Source of the DNA: a virus
IMG/VR virus record: IMGVR_UViG_3300025030_000060
Span: 1 to 64,000 of that record
Direction: 5' to 3' (one strand)
DNA: 64,000 bases
The notes beneath the pieces were generated by a model that did no database searches, was not told the DNA's origin, and saw only the letters and a program-made list of their open reading frames with translations. Shown here piece after piece: positions 49,201 to 56,920 of this stretch (position 1 is the stretch's first letter; each line of letters begins with the position of its first letter). A program made the position numbers and the translations under genes.

Positions 49201-49577
49201 AGGCCACTCCAGACGCCTTCAGCGACGTGCTGAGGGGTGTAGTATTCGTACTGGGAGTTGTCGGAGAGCCCCCCCTTGCCGGAATACTGCTTCAGGGTCG
49301 CCCTTTCCTCTTCGGTGAGGTCTCCGGGGTTGTTGACGCGGGAAAGGATCTCCTTGGCCGCTTTGTTCAGCTTCTCACGGGCCTTCTTGCCGCGAACCAG
49401 TAGCCCGTAGTCGCTGTTCTCGTTCTTGTAGTCGTTGGGGTCCTTCGGCGGGTCCTGTCCGGGGATGCTGATCTTGAAGAGGGTTGCGAAGACCTTGGCA
49501 AAATCAAGGAATGATGTGGCTTGCGAAATACTGAGTTTCGCAAAACCAAGGGCGGTAGTACCGGGGTTGACTCGCAT
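43260..49577 (-). CDS. DarB-like N6-methyltransferase/SNF2 helicase polyvalent protein (2105 aa)
   Basis: Probably a virion-ejected antirestriction protein. Methyltransferase: motif I ILDPSTGHGMFS (136-147), catalytic motif IV NVPF (201-204; family normally NPPF/NPPY). SNF2 helicase: Walker A DDVGLGKT (about 860), DEFH box (about 1075), LTATPVTNSP, and motif VI QRNGRGVRQG (about 1500). Long coiled coil (about 1560-1660) and alpha-helical C-terminus. P1 DarB has the same domain order. Start at ATG 49577 (AAGGAG); the frame opens earlier but crosses a terminator. Confidence 0.86.
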   Translation of the reverse strand: MRVNPGTTALGFAKLSISQATSFLDFAKVFATLFKISIPGQDPPKDPNDYKNENSDYGLLVRGKKAREKLNKAAKEILSRVNNPGDLTEEERATLKQYSGKGGLSDNSQYEYYTPQHVAEGVWSGLVANGLANGNILDPSTGHGMFSATKPGGIVITGCDLDPTASKVAQLLNAGDSITNKSFEKFCSDTPDNSFDGCCTNVPFGDARGAYKFDDPPYKNEGKIQRYFISRILDKIKPGGLAVLIVPTDIVGAKGSTDWAKWRNSVSRKAEFLGAHKLPSKTFAAQGTDTVVDVVVFRKHPQSLLDVVNDLTFETLISTNVIFDEFIAGRYWLGEGRPFIMGKWVPKIAGDRFSREAVDGDVDDAGLKAKLASKFVSRIDWAALSVAEPVTRNYVDGDRKMINGIECEMQHGAWVRVASVDAKEAIDPAKYGASSIEELKARLGSPKGCLSFTVYQLFAIFKTYPDLLPALASAAIEFAMSQPKEELAEQLYRGSIIGGMIARYQDRFNDGNADDSERLALQDLVANEIDRFGHPKNNRGIMLTGESSKMFGLFSNALDAKGNFSDLLNGTLEESGRHLQYDSTNVQALVEHLFIREGIQTIELDDVQKLYTGGMPVATLGDLAAFDNVAISPDGIIYPMSRYCSGDIYPKLQALYAAMADETDERIKQKYMQMIGIIDGKRKRTNPADIMFDFNHKWYSKQYVLDFLKENGYPNVTYGSDQEVQKEDPYSGKMRTAKEWTEDPENPFGSFRILGGKKPAGFDLQFENYMNGNAIRGGKGDDDGDLKKQYYDNIKNFRETFNMWMQQQPNIDELAEQYNMKFNAFLPPEYEMTDLGLQGVSKKIVLHGYQNAAIRRFSEEGRGILADDVGLGKTLQTLALVKYNLQMGRSKKTCIVVPKAVFSNWYHEARNYYEGMDDALFVGMRFDRAKEGAILQEPVLDEEGNQKINKYTKEAMWQDKIASGEFDATEVYDDMWQIPQSNVKLVVMTYEKFKSIPLRPDTKQGFIDKWSQRGLLSKQAIKANSEGKDDEVGDEKSLNYNEVKQVERAEGKFADTGAKKGELPYFEDMGFTDVITDEFHSYKNSFEAGEEASRLAYVSTAPASQRGLDMQMKMGHIRANNNDRGSYGLTATPVTNSPVEIFNMLAYVMPLEEFERFGVFTPDDFIRVFGQKDIVDKMTIANETKATEGLVGFQNLDGLRNIFHKYCLLRTAKDVNLDLPPSEEFHEEAILTDEQQDIYDELREEAKAATKDDSSTFSGKPRPVFSIIRDMEQVSMDPDIFHGRMTFHFAKGDQGKVTQLLKIIPPEVTVRVTPRVGDPEYDLERAEMGEPQKPVNRTYRLLDSLETSMKGDAFIVRLADAFEPFLMDAKKLRDVKLDVGTVGHPLTPKYALMVDRVQKIHELGGKQIIFSDEKAQHQKVARILTHYLPMLRGKIGIINADEAKGSELQRISDRYNSGEYSMVICNQKAEVGVNLQKGTRAIHHLTFPWTPSSIQQRNGRGVRQGNEADNIKIYYYQGKGSFDAYRLHLISKKAGWIGDIFRSDSATAANANAASADEIRFMFEDNPEEAKRKYMEAEAKKAEKAKAQAKARLVNQLQVLASNASVLPRLEQEKEAERTNLAEDISDMNRQIENLRYRGLRTEEGSEERKNISKSIQKKQDALERTQWKLDSLDTRYNNKKAEVQARINKITLELRVRAQKGELPFDEKLIDNPGNCVVTPKGVVLTVGDMYEFKDSYSGTIVIKVIEVNSASRGFKADALMGQLNWNSIPKQSDNEWYDVQDFIADRSPVKVSYSEKEMALQKLLSQEWRYADLLRGDLDRETFTEHYDKIRFYSYDGFVLRGAQGVMFGKPQTGLTVNYPDVDNETWKKEVCEAYLSLKRAGRAYDANSVMRLVFGSGYDAIASEYGRKATEVEILTACATAWKAAMEKQVSLGGVVVGRSVDLAAGEIKTAAQALGDNTSEITRIADQYLNRLKEDIRAKEAQAKAEAERAALEAIRNDPNFKEVPEQVKAAFLALGITVKTNNTNVVIPGYKGRPAKSHAPFTSWFFQDKNGFNGVLRRVSPMMKTRWTAQFFSETGGDFNGAWWYVPISTDLAEVYKLMA

Positions 49578-49598
49578 GGATGCTCCTTGAAGGGGAGT

Positions 49599-49644
49599 TA
49601 AAAAAACATTCGCGGCGGCATTTGACATATAATGCCGCCGCGAA
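49599..49644 (-). terminator. Strong terminator upstream of the DarB-like gene
   Basis: Perfect 13-bp stem TTCGCGGCGGCAT/ATGCCGCCGCGAA, 10-base loop, then TGTTTTTTT on the minus strand. Confidence 0.92.
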
Positions 49645-49671
49645 GTCCATGCTTATTACTGTTTGCTCAGG

Positions 49672-52600
49672 CTATTCCCCTGATTTATCCTCTGTGATGC
49701 CGAATTCCTTCTGCATCTTGGCTGCGGAGGGCACCGGCATTCTCTCTCCGCTGGCAAGAACGACATCATGGAAGGTAGTCGGGTAGCGGGCAAATACCTT
49801 GCCGTTGACACTGGTAGAGATGACCTGCTGGGTGCGAACCTGAAAGCCTGACTTGTCCGGGAAGGTCATGCGTATGGCGTGATCCCGGACGTTGCCGAAG
49901 AGGGCCACGTCGCCGCCGCCCTTGCGCTCCAGCACGTCGCCCAGCTTCCATGCCATCTTGTTCTCGAACTGCTCGATGTAGAAGTCGGCGGAATCACTCG
50001 CCAGCTTCGCCATGACATTCTGCCAGTTCGGGTTGAGCTTGCGGGTCGGGACCATGAGAGGGGCCAACTCTTCGCTTACCCTCGCATAGGTCTGGTTCTC
50101 CCACTGGTTCCCACTGCGTCCGGGACGTAGCAGGTTGAAGTCGCCATCGGTGAAATAACGCTCAACCATGACGGTGAATCTCGTGGTGATCGACTGTACG
50201 ATCTCGGTGCGGAAGTCGGCGGAAATGAGGTCGAGGACCTTTTTCAGCTCCGGGCGCTCCTTGTGGCGCTTCAGGGTCGCGTCCTCCTGCTCCTTCTTTA
50301 CGGTCTTCTCCTGCTCCTTCTCCAACTTGGCGGTCTGCGCCTCTTCCTTCAGACGCTTGTTGATTTCCCGCTCCTTCTGGTCGCGCAGGTCGGCGACGGT
50401 CCAATAGAGGTCAAGGTCCCCTATCTGCTCCTTGGAACCGCGTAGGCTGGGTATCAACTCGAACTTGTCATTATCCAGATTCTCCATCTCGCGTTTGGTA
50501 GTAACTGCATCCATCCGGGCCAGATAGTCCTGCATGCCGGGGATACCAGCGGCTATGGAGCGCAGCACGGCTACACGCTGGGGTCCCGTTTTGGGGTTCT
50601 TGGGAATGGCAGGGGCGGGCTGCATCGACTGGATTGATTTAGCCAGCGCCCGCGCCTCTTCCATCTGGTCCGGGGCGAAGGTGGTAGTGCCCCCCGACTC
50701 ACGGGCGTCGAACTTCACCACGTCGTAAACGGTAAGGGTCCCGGCCTCGCCCGCCCAATCAAGGTGCGCTTCGGCGCTGTGCCACTCCTTGCCTGCGGCT
50801 ACCATCGCGGTCATACTGTCGCGCCCCTGCGGGACGTACCAGAACACGTTGAGCCCGTTTCTTAGCAGTGCTTCGGTATGCTCGGCAACCGTGGCGCTCA
50901 TGGTGCCCTTAACGATAGCGTCTCCGAAGGAACCGTCTTTACCGCGCTCCGTACTGACCTTGAACTCGTCCCGCTTGATCCCGGAACGGAGCATGGCGTC
51001 AATGAGGCGGGACGCCTGCATGGTCGGTGCGCCCTTGCGGTTCAGGGACTGTTCCCACTCCTTGTACGTGGCGTCGGGGTCAGTAGTAGCCGGGGTAGGC
51101 TCCGTCTCTTTCACGTCTGCATCCCTGCTCACCTGATAGTAATACCCGTGGCCGCGCTTCTCATCGTCAAAACTGAACTCGCAAATTTCGTTGAACACGC
51201 TTCCGTCGAGGTTATGGATGTAACACTGGTAGTCGTAGGGCTGGATACGGACGGTTTCAGCCTTTGCAGGGGCATCGGAGCCATCAGACTCGCGGGTAGG
51301 CTCCCCTTTGCCATATCGGGCATGTTTGACTCCATTCGTGACGGAGTAGGTATCGTCGCTCGGACGGGACGGGTTTTCAAAGGTTTCCCGGTCGAGGTCA
51401 AAGGCCAGCCCCTTCTTCTCGCAAGCAGCCTTTATGGCTCTGAAGAACTCAGCCACGGTCACATTTTGCCGGGATACTTCTACTTCGGATTTCATGGCAC
51501 CCTCCTTATCGGTAGATGCCACAACCTTAAACCCGTCTTGATTATTTGTCAAACGGTTAATCACTCCGGCAGCTTCTTTTGCCTTCATGATAGCCGTTTC
51601 TAGGTCCGGATAGATGTTGGCAACCGGCACGACCTCCCCGGAGTCGAGGTCTTTGAGGGTGACGGAGTAGCCCTTTTCCACCTTGGCAACCCGTGCCTCG
51701 GTTCCGTCCTCTTCGTTGCGGAAGGTCTCGATGATCTTGGAGGTAGAGGGCGGGTCGATGAACCCCGGCCACTTCTGCGCGAAAGCCGCTTGTATGTCGT
51801 CAAAGGATACTGCGTCAAGGATTCGGGCTTTCCATGCGAGCGGGGAGCGTTGCGCCCATTCTCGTAAATCGGACTCTGTGAAAGCCGCTTCCAGTATTAC
51901 ATCAGAGAGCGGCTTTGTGGTGTCACCGGCTGAAAGCCATTCCTTGAAGTCGGGCATGTGCATGGCGGTCATGGCCCCCAGGCGCTTCGCCCCCTTGCCG
52001 TCAGAGAAACCGGCTATGTATAGGTCGCGGGCCTCCTTCTGCGACAACGTGCCAAGGTAGACTTTTGCTTCGTCGTAGCGGCCCGTTTTGGCGTCCACTT
52101 GGTCCACGATGAAAACAAGTTCGCTCTCGGGGTGATCGCCTATGTAGCAGTCAACATGATCCCCGTCTTTTGCAAGAGTGCCCTTGAAAAATCCGTAAGT
52201 GGCGGCCATGGTCACTTCCCACGGTGTACCATCCGGGTCAATGCCGCTTCTCTTGCTCCCCTTCGGGTTCTCTATGGAGATACGGAGACCGTGCATGGTG
52301 ATGTGACCGTGGCGGTAATTACCGGCTTCAAGCTGCGCCTGCGTCGGGTGCGGCAGGTCGTTCAGGTGAGAGGTGGCGGCCTCATGCGCGGCTGCGTGGA
52401 CCTCTTCGGCGGTGGCGGATTCGAGGATGGGCTTGACAGGCTTGTCGTCTTTTGATACGGTTGGACCTGAACCCGCTTCTTGCTTGCGACTTTCGGAAAG
52501 GCCCTCCGATTTGCCACCACTTTCATCCGTGGGAGGAACATGAGGGATATTTACGGTCGCCCCTCCGTGAGCAAGGATGCGGGCTTTTTCTTGCCTAAAT

Positions 52601-53259
52601 TTTGACAGATACTTGTTCGCCTTGGGTCCTGACAACTTCCAGAAGTTCCATACTATGTTGGTGCCGTCTTTCGGACCTATCTCTACTATCGTCAGATAGT
52701 CTTTCGCAGCATCCCGATATATAAAAAGAACGCTTTTCTCTCTATGCTGTGTAAGAAAACTCGTGCCTACGTTGGGAAGAATCTCAGTCGGGTGCGTTAC
52801 GGCCAGTCTCAGGTATTTTTCGTCGTCCTTAGTGAGCTGATTGCCATGTCGATTGCGGATATAAACGATGGTACTGCCATCTATCGCTATCACGCTCTCT
52901 TCAGTGTCAAACCCTAGCGCCCTGACTTCCTGCAAGGCTTTACCTTGCAAGCGTCCCAATACGCTCGGCTTGAGACGCCACTCAGCATCAGCCGATTCCG
53001 TAATAAACCCATCTTCGGCCATGGCTGCGTAAAGCTCATCGCGCCATACACCGCCGTGTTGTACCGCACTTTCCATAACCGCCCCGATCCCCATGGATTT
53101 TTTGAAGACGCCCGTGACGTACTTCCAGAAGCCTTCCCCATCCGACTCTTTGAGGCCGTTCTCCCCGGCTATCACCTTCGCCTGTTTCCAGCGTTTATCC
53201 GCTTCGGCAAGGTCGATGCCAGAATCATCCGCTATGGATTTTACAAGAGCTGCGGGCAT
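49672..53259 (-). CDS. Giant multidomain virion (polyvalent) protein (1195 aa)
   Basis: N-terminal packaging-type motif (ADKRWKQAKVIAGENG...FWKYVTGVFKKSMGI) common to ejected phage proteins. About 75-260: a possible nuclease-like domain (GSTIVYIRNRHGNQL, IVWNFWKLSGP). About 300-450: inorganic-pyrophosphatase-like domain (GTLAKDGDHVDCYIGD, FIVDQVDAKTGRYDEAKVYLG, HMPDFKEWL). The rest is alpha/beta and a coiled coil (REINKRLKEEAQTAKL). VMES (about 61), PILES and VILEA sites lie between domains. Site D of the 21-bp operator is inside its coding sequence. Confidence 0.75.
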   Translation of the reverse strand: MPAALVKSIADDSGIDLAEADKRWKQAKVIAGENGLKESDGEGFWKYVTGVFKKSMGIGAVMESAVQHGGVWRDELYAAMAEDGFITESADAEWRLKPSVLGRLQGKALQEVRALGFDTEESVIAIDGSTIVYIRNRHGNQLTKDDEKYLRLAVTHPTEILPNVGTSFLTQHREKSVLFIYRDAAKDYLTIVEIGPKDGTNIVWNFWKLSGPKANKYLSKFRQEKARILAHGGATVNIPHVPPTDESGGKSEGLSESRKQEAGSGPTVSKDDKPVKPILESATAEEVHAAAHEAATSHLNDLPHPTQAQLEAGNYRHGHITMHGLRISIENPKGSKRSGIDPDGTPWEVTMAATYGFFKGTLAKDGDHVDCYIGDHPESELVFIVDQVDAKTGRYDEAKVYLGTLSQKEARDLYIAGFSDGKGAKRLGAMTAMHMPDFKEWLSAGDTTKPLSDVILEAAFTESDLREWAQRSPLAWKARILDAVSFDDIQAAFAQKWPGFIDPPSTSKIIETFRNEEDGTEARVAKVEKGYSVTLKDLDSGEVVPVANIYPDLETAIMKAKEAAGVINRLTNNQDGFKVVASTDKEGAMKSEVEVSRQNVTVAEFFRAIKAACEKKGLAFDLDRETFENPSRPSDDTYSVTNGVKHARYGKGEPTRESDGSDAPAKAETVRIQPYDYQCYIHNLDGSVFNEICEFSFDDEKRGHGYYYQVSRDADVKETEPTPATTDPDATYKEWEQSLNRKGAPTMQASRLIDAMLRSGIKRDEFKVSTERGKDGSFGDAIVKGTMSATVAEHTEALLRNGLNVFWYVPQGRDSMTAMVAAGKEWHSAEAHLDWAGEAGTLTVYDVVKFDARESGGTTTFAPDQMEEARALAKSIQSMQPAPAIPKNPKTGPQRVAVLRSIAAGIPGMQDYLARMDAVTTKREMENLDNDKFELIPSLRGSKEQIGDLDLYWTVADLRDQKEREINKRLKEEAQTAKLEKEQEKTVKKEQEDATLKRHKERPELKKVLDLISADFRTEIVQSITTRFTVMVERYFTDGDFNLLRPGRSGNQWENQTYARVSEELAPLMVPTRKLNPNWQNVMAKLASDSADFYIEQFENKMAWKLGDVLERKGGGDVALFGNVRDHAIRMTFPDKSGFQVRTQQVISTSVNGKVFARYPTTFHDVVLASGERMPVPSAAKMQKEFGITEDKSGE
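51541..51561 (-). promoter_or_regulatory. 21-bp operator copy within a gene (site D)
   Basis: ATTATTTG-TCAAA-CGGTTAAT on the plus strand; one perfect and one degenerate arm. On the minus strand TTGACA is followed at 16 bp by TTAAGG, a poor -10. May be a regulator-binding site without a promoter, or fortuitous. Confidence 0.45.
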
Positions 53260-53426
53260 GGTTTCCCCTCTTTAATTAAATTGGTGTGCTCACCGAGACA
53301 CTTCGGGCAGTAGAAATGGTCGTGAGGGAGGTCAAGGCGGATGGAGTTTACCAGCCCACAGTCCCCGGCCTCATGATAGTAACCTCTGACATCGTTGCCG
53401 CAACAAATGTGCTCAGTCGTCGCCAT
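53241..53426 (-). CDS. Zinc-ribbon protein (61 aa)
   Basis: MATTEHICCGNDVRGYYHEA, HDHFYCPKCLGEHTN: CC...CPKC with His, a likely zinc ribbon. ATGs at 53435 and 53429 are possible. Overlaps the previous gene's 3' end. Confidence 0.65.
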   Translation of the reverse strand: MATTEHICCGNDVRGYYHEAGDCGLVNSIRLDLPHDHFYCPKCLGEHTNLIKEGKPCPQLL

Positions 53427-53769
53427 CATCGTCATCGTCGGCCCACCGGCTGTCATCCTCGGCGTCCGGGTTCTGCTCCGGCACAAAGCCGATGATGTCG
53501 TAGGAACTGATACGGCGGTCGTGGTGCGTCGTCTGGTTCATCAGAAGGGCATGGTCAAGGTCCATAGGGGAGACGGCCTCCAGGGTGAAAAGCTGGCCCC
53601 TGAAGCCTATGCCGTGATCCCGGAGGTAGTCCGTCAAGGGTGCCGCGCCGGGGCCTGTCACTTCCGGGACCGCTGCGACATCCCATTGGGTATCCGGGAA
53701 GCTGATCTTCACGGAGCCTGTCAGGGTCATAACCGCAAAGAGGTAGGGGAGTGGGAGGAAGTATGTCAT
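53413..53769 (-). CDS. Hypothetical protein with acidic tail (118 aa)
   Basis: Hydrophobic start, beta-rich centre and a terminal DSRWADDDDDGDD. ATG overlaps the zincin gene's stop. Unknown; sits within the virion-protein cluster. Confidence 0.65.
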   Translation of the reverse strand: MTYFLPLPYLFAVMTLTGSVKISFPDTQWDVAAVPEVTGPGAAPLTDYLRDHGIGFRGQLFTLEAVSPMDLDHALLMNQTTHHDRRISSYDIIGFVPEQNPDAEDDSRWADDDDDGDD

Positions 53770-54848
53770 AGCGCCCCCTTGATGGTCGGGTCCTGCGCGA
53801 ATTCTTTGGAAATGGTGATCTTCTTTTGGTTGAAAACGTCCCCGGTGAGCCTGTTGATAGAGTACGCCCCGCTTTCAGGCTTACCCGCCGCGAGGAAGAG
53901 CCAGAGCGCCCGCTTCGCGTTCTTCTCGCCCTTCACGTTCCAGGATGACCTAAGCCTCCCGGAACCGTCCTCGTGAGGCCATACCACGGACCACTTATTT
54001 CGGTAGGAGTTGTACAGCGAGTACCCAGTGCCCTCCCAGAAGTCCCCTGCCTTGGCAATCTTCTTGTCCAGCGCCTTCAGGAAGTCCTCGGAGGTCTGCA
54101 CGGCGTCTTTCTGGTCCGTCATGGCCGATTGCTGCGCGGCCACTCTTGTTTTGTCGATCCTCGCCGGGGTCGCCATGTACCCCACCATGAAGTTGAAATG
54201 GTCCGGGTCCTTTTCAAGGAGCGTTGCCATGGCTTCCGGGGAGTTGAAATATTGCATGCCCATGGAAAAGACTTCGGTGATGCCGTTACGGTAATATTTC
54301 CCCACATAGGGGTCTATGAAGGAGTCAGCATAAGCTACCTCATCACGCCCGTACCGCGTGTTTCCGGTGAGCTGGGAAAGCCTCGTGACTTGCTTATTTT
54401 CCACCCTGCCTGTGCGCTGGTCAAGAAAGCGGTTGGAGATGGCCTTCGTTCTCTCGTCGTCTTCCAGGATGTGGGCGAGTTCGTGGAAAAAGGTAGTCTT
54501 GCCAAATGCACCCGCCACATAGACCACGCCAGTCAACGGCTGTGCCGCAGCCCTCCCACCCCCTTTGGTCTCGAAGCTGATCCGGGAAAGCCTGCCGCCC
54601 GTGAGCCGGTGGAACTCAGTCATGTCTTGCTTCAACGTAGTCATGTCGTAGCCGCGCTTCTTCAGGTTGGTCTGCATGTTCTTGGTGACAAGAACCATTT
54701 CGTCAAACCACGCATCGGCGGCCTCTTTGGAAATGGGGGAAGCGGCTATGACGTGATCCTTGATCTTGCCGATCTCTGTGCGGGCGGTGGCAATCGCGGC
54801 CTTCTGCGCTTCGGTGATCGCCTTATACTCTACCGTTATCTGCTCCAT
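53766..54848 (-). CDS. Zincin-like metallopeptidase domain protein (360 aa)
   Basis: HELAH motif (FFHELAHILEDDE, about 122) with a downstream ITEVFSMGMQYF supplying the third zinc ligand (Glu), the gluzincin-type arrangement of polyvalent-protein metallopeptidases. C-terminal half is alpha/beta. Its ATG has a poor ribosome site; the frame continues upstream as coiled coil and would fuse with the preceding gene after one A is removed (see finding). Confidence 0.75.
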   Translation of the reverse strand: MEQITVEYKAITEAQKAAIATARTEIGKIKDHVIAASPISKEAADAWFDEMVLVTKNMQTNLKKRGYDMTTLKQDMTEFHRLTGGRLSRISFETKGGGRAAAQPLTGVVYVAGAFGKTTFFHELAHILEDDERTKAISNRFLDQRTGRVENKQVTRLSQLTGNTRYGRDEVAYADSFIDPYVGKYYRNGITEVFSMGMQYFNSPEAMATLLEKDPDHFNFMVGYMATPARIDKTRVAAQQSAMTDQKDAVQTSEDFLKALDKKIAKAGDFWEGTGYSLYNSYRNKWSVVWPHEDGSGRLRSSWNVKGEKNAKRALWLFLAAGKPESGAYSINRLTGDVFNQKKITISKEFAQDPTIKGAL

Positions 54849-55959
54849 CTCGGCGTTGAGGTCCCCGGCTTCCTTTTTCGGCTTGCTCGTAAAGGGTCTG
54901 CATCTCCTGCCGCACGGCCTTCACGGCGTCGTTCTGCTCATCCCAAAGGCCCTGCATCTTTGCTGACCATGCCTCATACTTTTGGATGTATTCCGCTTGG
55001 GTTTGGAAATTATCTCTGGCGTAGGAGTAATCGGCAGGTTTTTCTATTGCCAAATTATCCCGGAGCATCTGGTATCCCTTGCCAAGGTTGACGATCTCCA
55101 GTTTCTTCCCCTCGTAGCCGTTCTTTTCCAGGGCTGCGGTTCGCCGCTGGTCGTAAGCGAAGATGATCGGACTGGCCTTGGTGTTCAGCTCTTCCATGGC
55201 ACGGGTGATCTCGTCGTTGGCCGCTTTGATTCGCCTGATGGCCGCCATGGGGGCCACGCCTGCGCGGGCGCACACGTTCTGTGCCTCGTCCCGGTATGCT
55301 GCGAGCTTCATGTCGGTGTAGGCCGTCGCCTCTATCGGGTTCTTGAGCTGCGCCGTAGGGACCCCCGTCACTCTCGTGATGGTATCCTTGTAGATAAATA
55401 CCCCGTTGTCGAGCTGAATGTTGTAGTTGCTCACGATGTTATTGAAATCCCGCGTCGCCTCCAGGCGGTCGTCAACGTTGGCGTTCTCGTCGTAGGACAC
55501 CGCCATGAGGGCCTTTAACTTTATGCCCAAAGCCATAATGGCGTCCATGTTCTGTGCCGCATCCGAAAGGCCGGGGTAGTTGCCAGCAGGCCCGTTGTAG
55601 TCGAAGGCATGGGCGAACCATGAAGCCAGCGAAGCGAAGTCGGGAGACGCCTGAATTCCTTTGATGGCAGAGACGCGGGCCGTTCCCGCTGCGCTGCCTT
55701 CCAATTCGGCAACCTGGATTCCTTCAAACTTGGCGTCATGCTCGGCGATGTCGTTGCGGAGATGGTCGGCATCCCAGTTGCCGCTAAGGATGTATCCCCT
55801 TATCTCGTCCTTCGTGTACCCCTCGTCCTCGTACTGGGGCCAGATTTTGCCCCACCACTCGTTAAGCAGGTCGTCGTCCGGGGTGATGGCACCCTCAAAG
55901 ATGTGCTTCAGTGCCTGCCAGTCGCCGGAACTCGCGGCTTCAAGGATATGCTGCATCAC
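54823..55959 (-). CDS. Helical virion-module protein (378 aa)
   Basis: Begins MMQHILEAASSGD with an ILE-A motif right at the start, then two helical domains and a long coiled coil at the end (AVRQEMQTLYEQAEK). The last 18 residues are out of character (GSRGPQRRDG), as expected if a frameshift occurred in the A5 run at about 54883-54887. No family recognised. Confidence 0.68.
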   Translation of the reverse strand: MMQHILEAASSGDWQALKHIFEGAITPDDDLLNEWWGKIWPQYEDEGYTKDEIRGYILSGNWDADHLRNDIAEHDAKFEGIQVAELEGSAAGTARVSAIKGIQASPDFASLASWFAHAFDYNGPAGNYPGLSDAAQNMDAIMALGIKLKALMAVSYDENANVDDRLEATRDFNNIVSNYNIQLDNGVFIYKDTITRVTGVPTAQLKNPIEATAYTDMKLAAYRDEAQNVCARAGVAPMAAIRRIKAANDEITRAMEELNTKASPIIFAYDQRRTAALEKNGYEGKKLEIVNLGKGYQMLRDNLAIEKPADYSYARDNFQTQAEYIQKYEAWSAKMQGLWDEQNDAVKAVRQEMQTLYEQAEKGSRGPQRRDGADNGRV

Positions 55960-56918
55960 CCCTCCAGAAGTTTAGCGAGTTTCGGGTTTTCCATAAACCG
56001 CTTTCTCAGCATGGGGTTCTTGGTCTCGATGATGGTTTTCATGTCGAAATCGCCCAACTGCTCGGCATACTTTGCCGCCTTTTCGGGATCGTCATACTTC
56101 TGGCTTTTGAAGTGGGTATCCCCGAATTCGTCAACCTTGCCAGCCTCGTACTGCTTGCGAAAAAGCTCCACCTGATACTGGTAGCCAGTTTGGGGATGCT
56201 CGCCGCGCCAGGCATTCCGGTTGCCCTGTTTCTTCCAGTGCCAAGCAGGGGAGCCGATGGTAGCTGGTGCCTTGGCCGCTTCGAGAATTGTTGATCCGTT
56301 CCAGAGCTTCCCAAATGCCTCCTGCATGGCGCTTTCCATGATGGAAGTCACCTTGTCGGAGTTCTTCTCGATGTAGGCGATGGCCGGACCCTTCAGGGAC
56401 TCGATATCCTTGATCTCGTCGGCAATCTCTTTCAGTTTGCCAAGGAAGGCCAGCGGGTCGAGGCTGTCGAACTTGCCTGCTATCAGGTCGGCGAGGTTCT
56501 GGTTAGCCGGTGCAACCTCTTCACCCTTGGATGGGGTGTATTTAAGCGCCATCGCTAAAACAGCATCAAGCGGGATGTCTCCGGTCCTTTCTCCAACATA
56601 CCCATTGTAAACCCCTTCCCCGTTCACGCGAATGCGGTAGGCCCCAGCGTCTGTCTCCCCCGGCTGTCTGACGTAAACCTGCGTGATGCCGTTGGCGTGG
56701 CTGTAAACGTCGTCTCCTGTACCTACGCGCTTTGTCCATCCAGCAGGCATAACTTCGGCGGGGATGTCCACCTTGGCGTTCAGCTTCGCCATGGCGTCCG
56801 TCAACTCTCTTTGCAGTCGCCGCTTGTCGGTGAATGAGATACCCCCCGCCGCGAGGGCGGCGAGGTTCGTCTTTACTATTTTCTGGAGTGCTCTCTTCTC
56901 GGCAAATGAAAGGGCCAT
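55956..56918 (-). CDS. Virion-module hypothetical protein (320 aa)
   Basis: Helical start, beta-rich domain (ITQVYVRQPGETDAGAYRIR, VYNGYVGERTGDIPLDAVL), then helical part with TSIMES and STILEA motifs before a C-terminal domain (HWKKQGNRNAWRGEHPQTGY). The two motifs neatly separate the two domains. Confidence 0.68.
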   Translation of the reverse strand: MALSFAEKRALQKIVKTNLAALAAGGISFTDKRRLQRELTDAMAKLNAKVDIPAEVMPAGWTKRVGTGDDVYSHANGITQVYVRQPGETDAGAYRIRVNGEGVYNGYVGERTGDIPLDAVLAMALKYTPSKGEEVAPANQNLADLIAGKFDSLDPLAFLGKLKEIADEIKDIESLKGPAIAYIEKNSDKVTSIMESAMQEAFGKLWNGSTILEAAKAPATIGSPAWHWKKQGNRNAWRGEHPQTGYQYQVELFRKQYEAGKVDEFGDTHFKSQKYDDPEKAAKYAEQLGDFDMKTIIETKNPMLRKRFMENPKLAKLLEG

Positions 56919-56920
56919 GA

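Noticed and set aside
49619-49635. Sixth copy of the 21-bp operator (TTTGACATATAAT)
   Set aside because: Only one arm matches, and it lies in the loop and arm of a strong terminator; likely coincidence.
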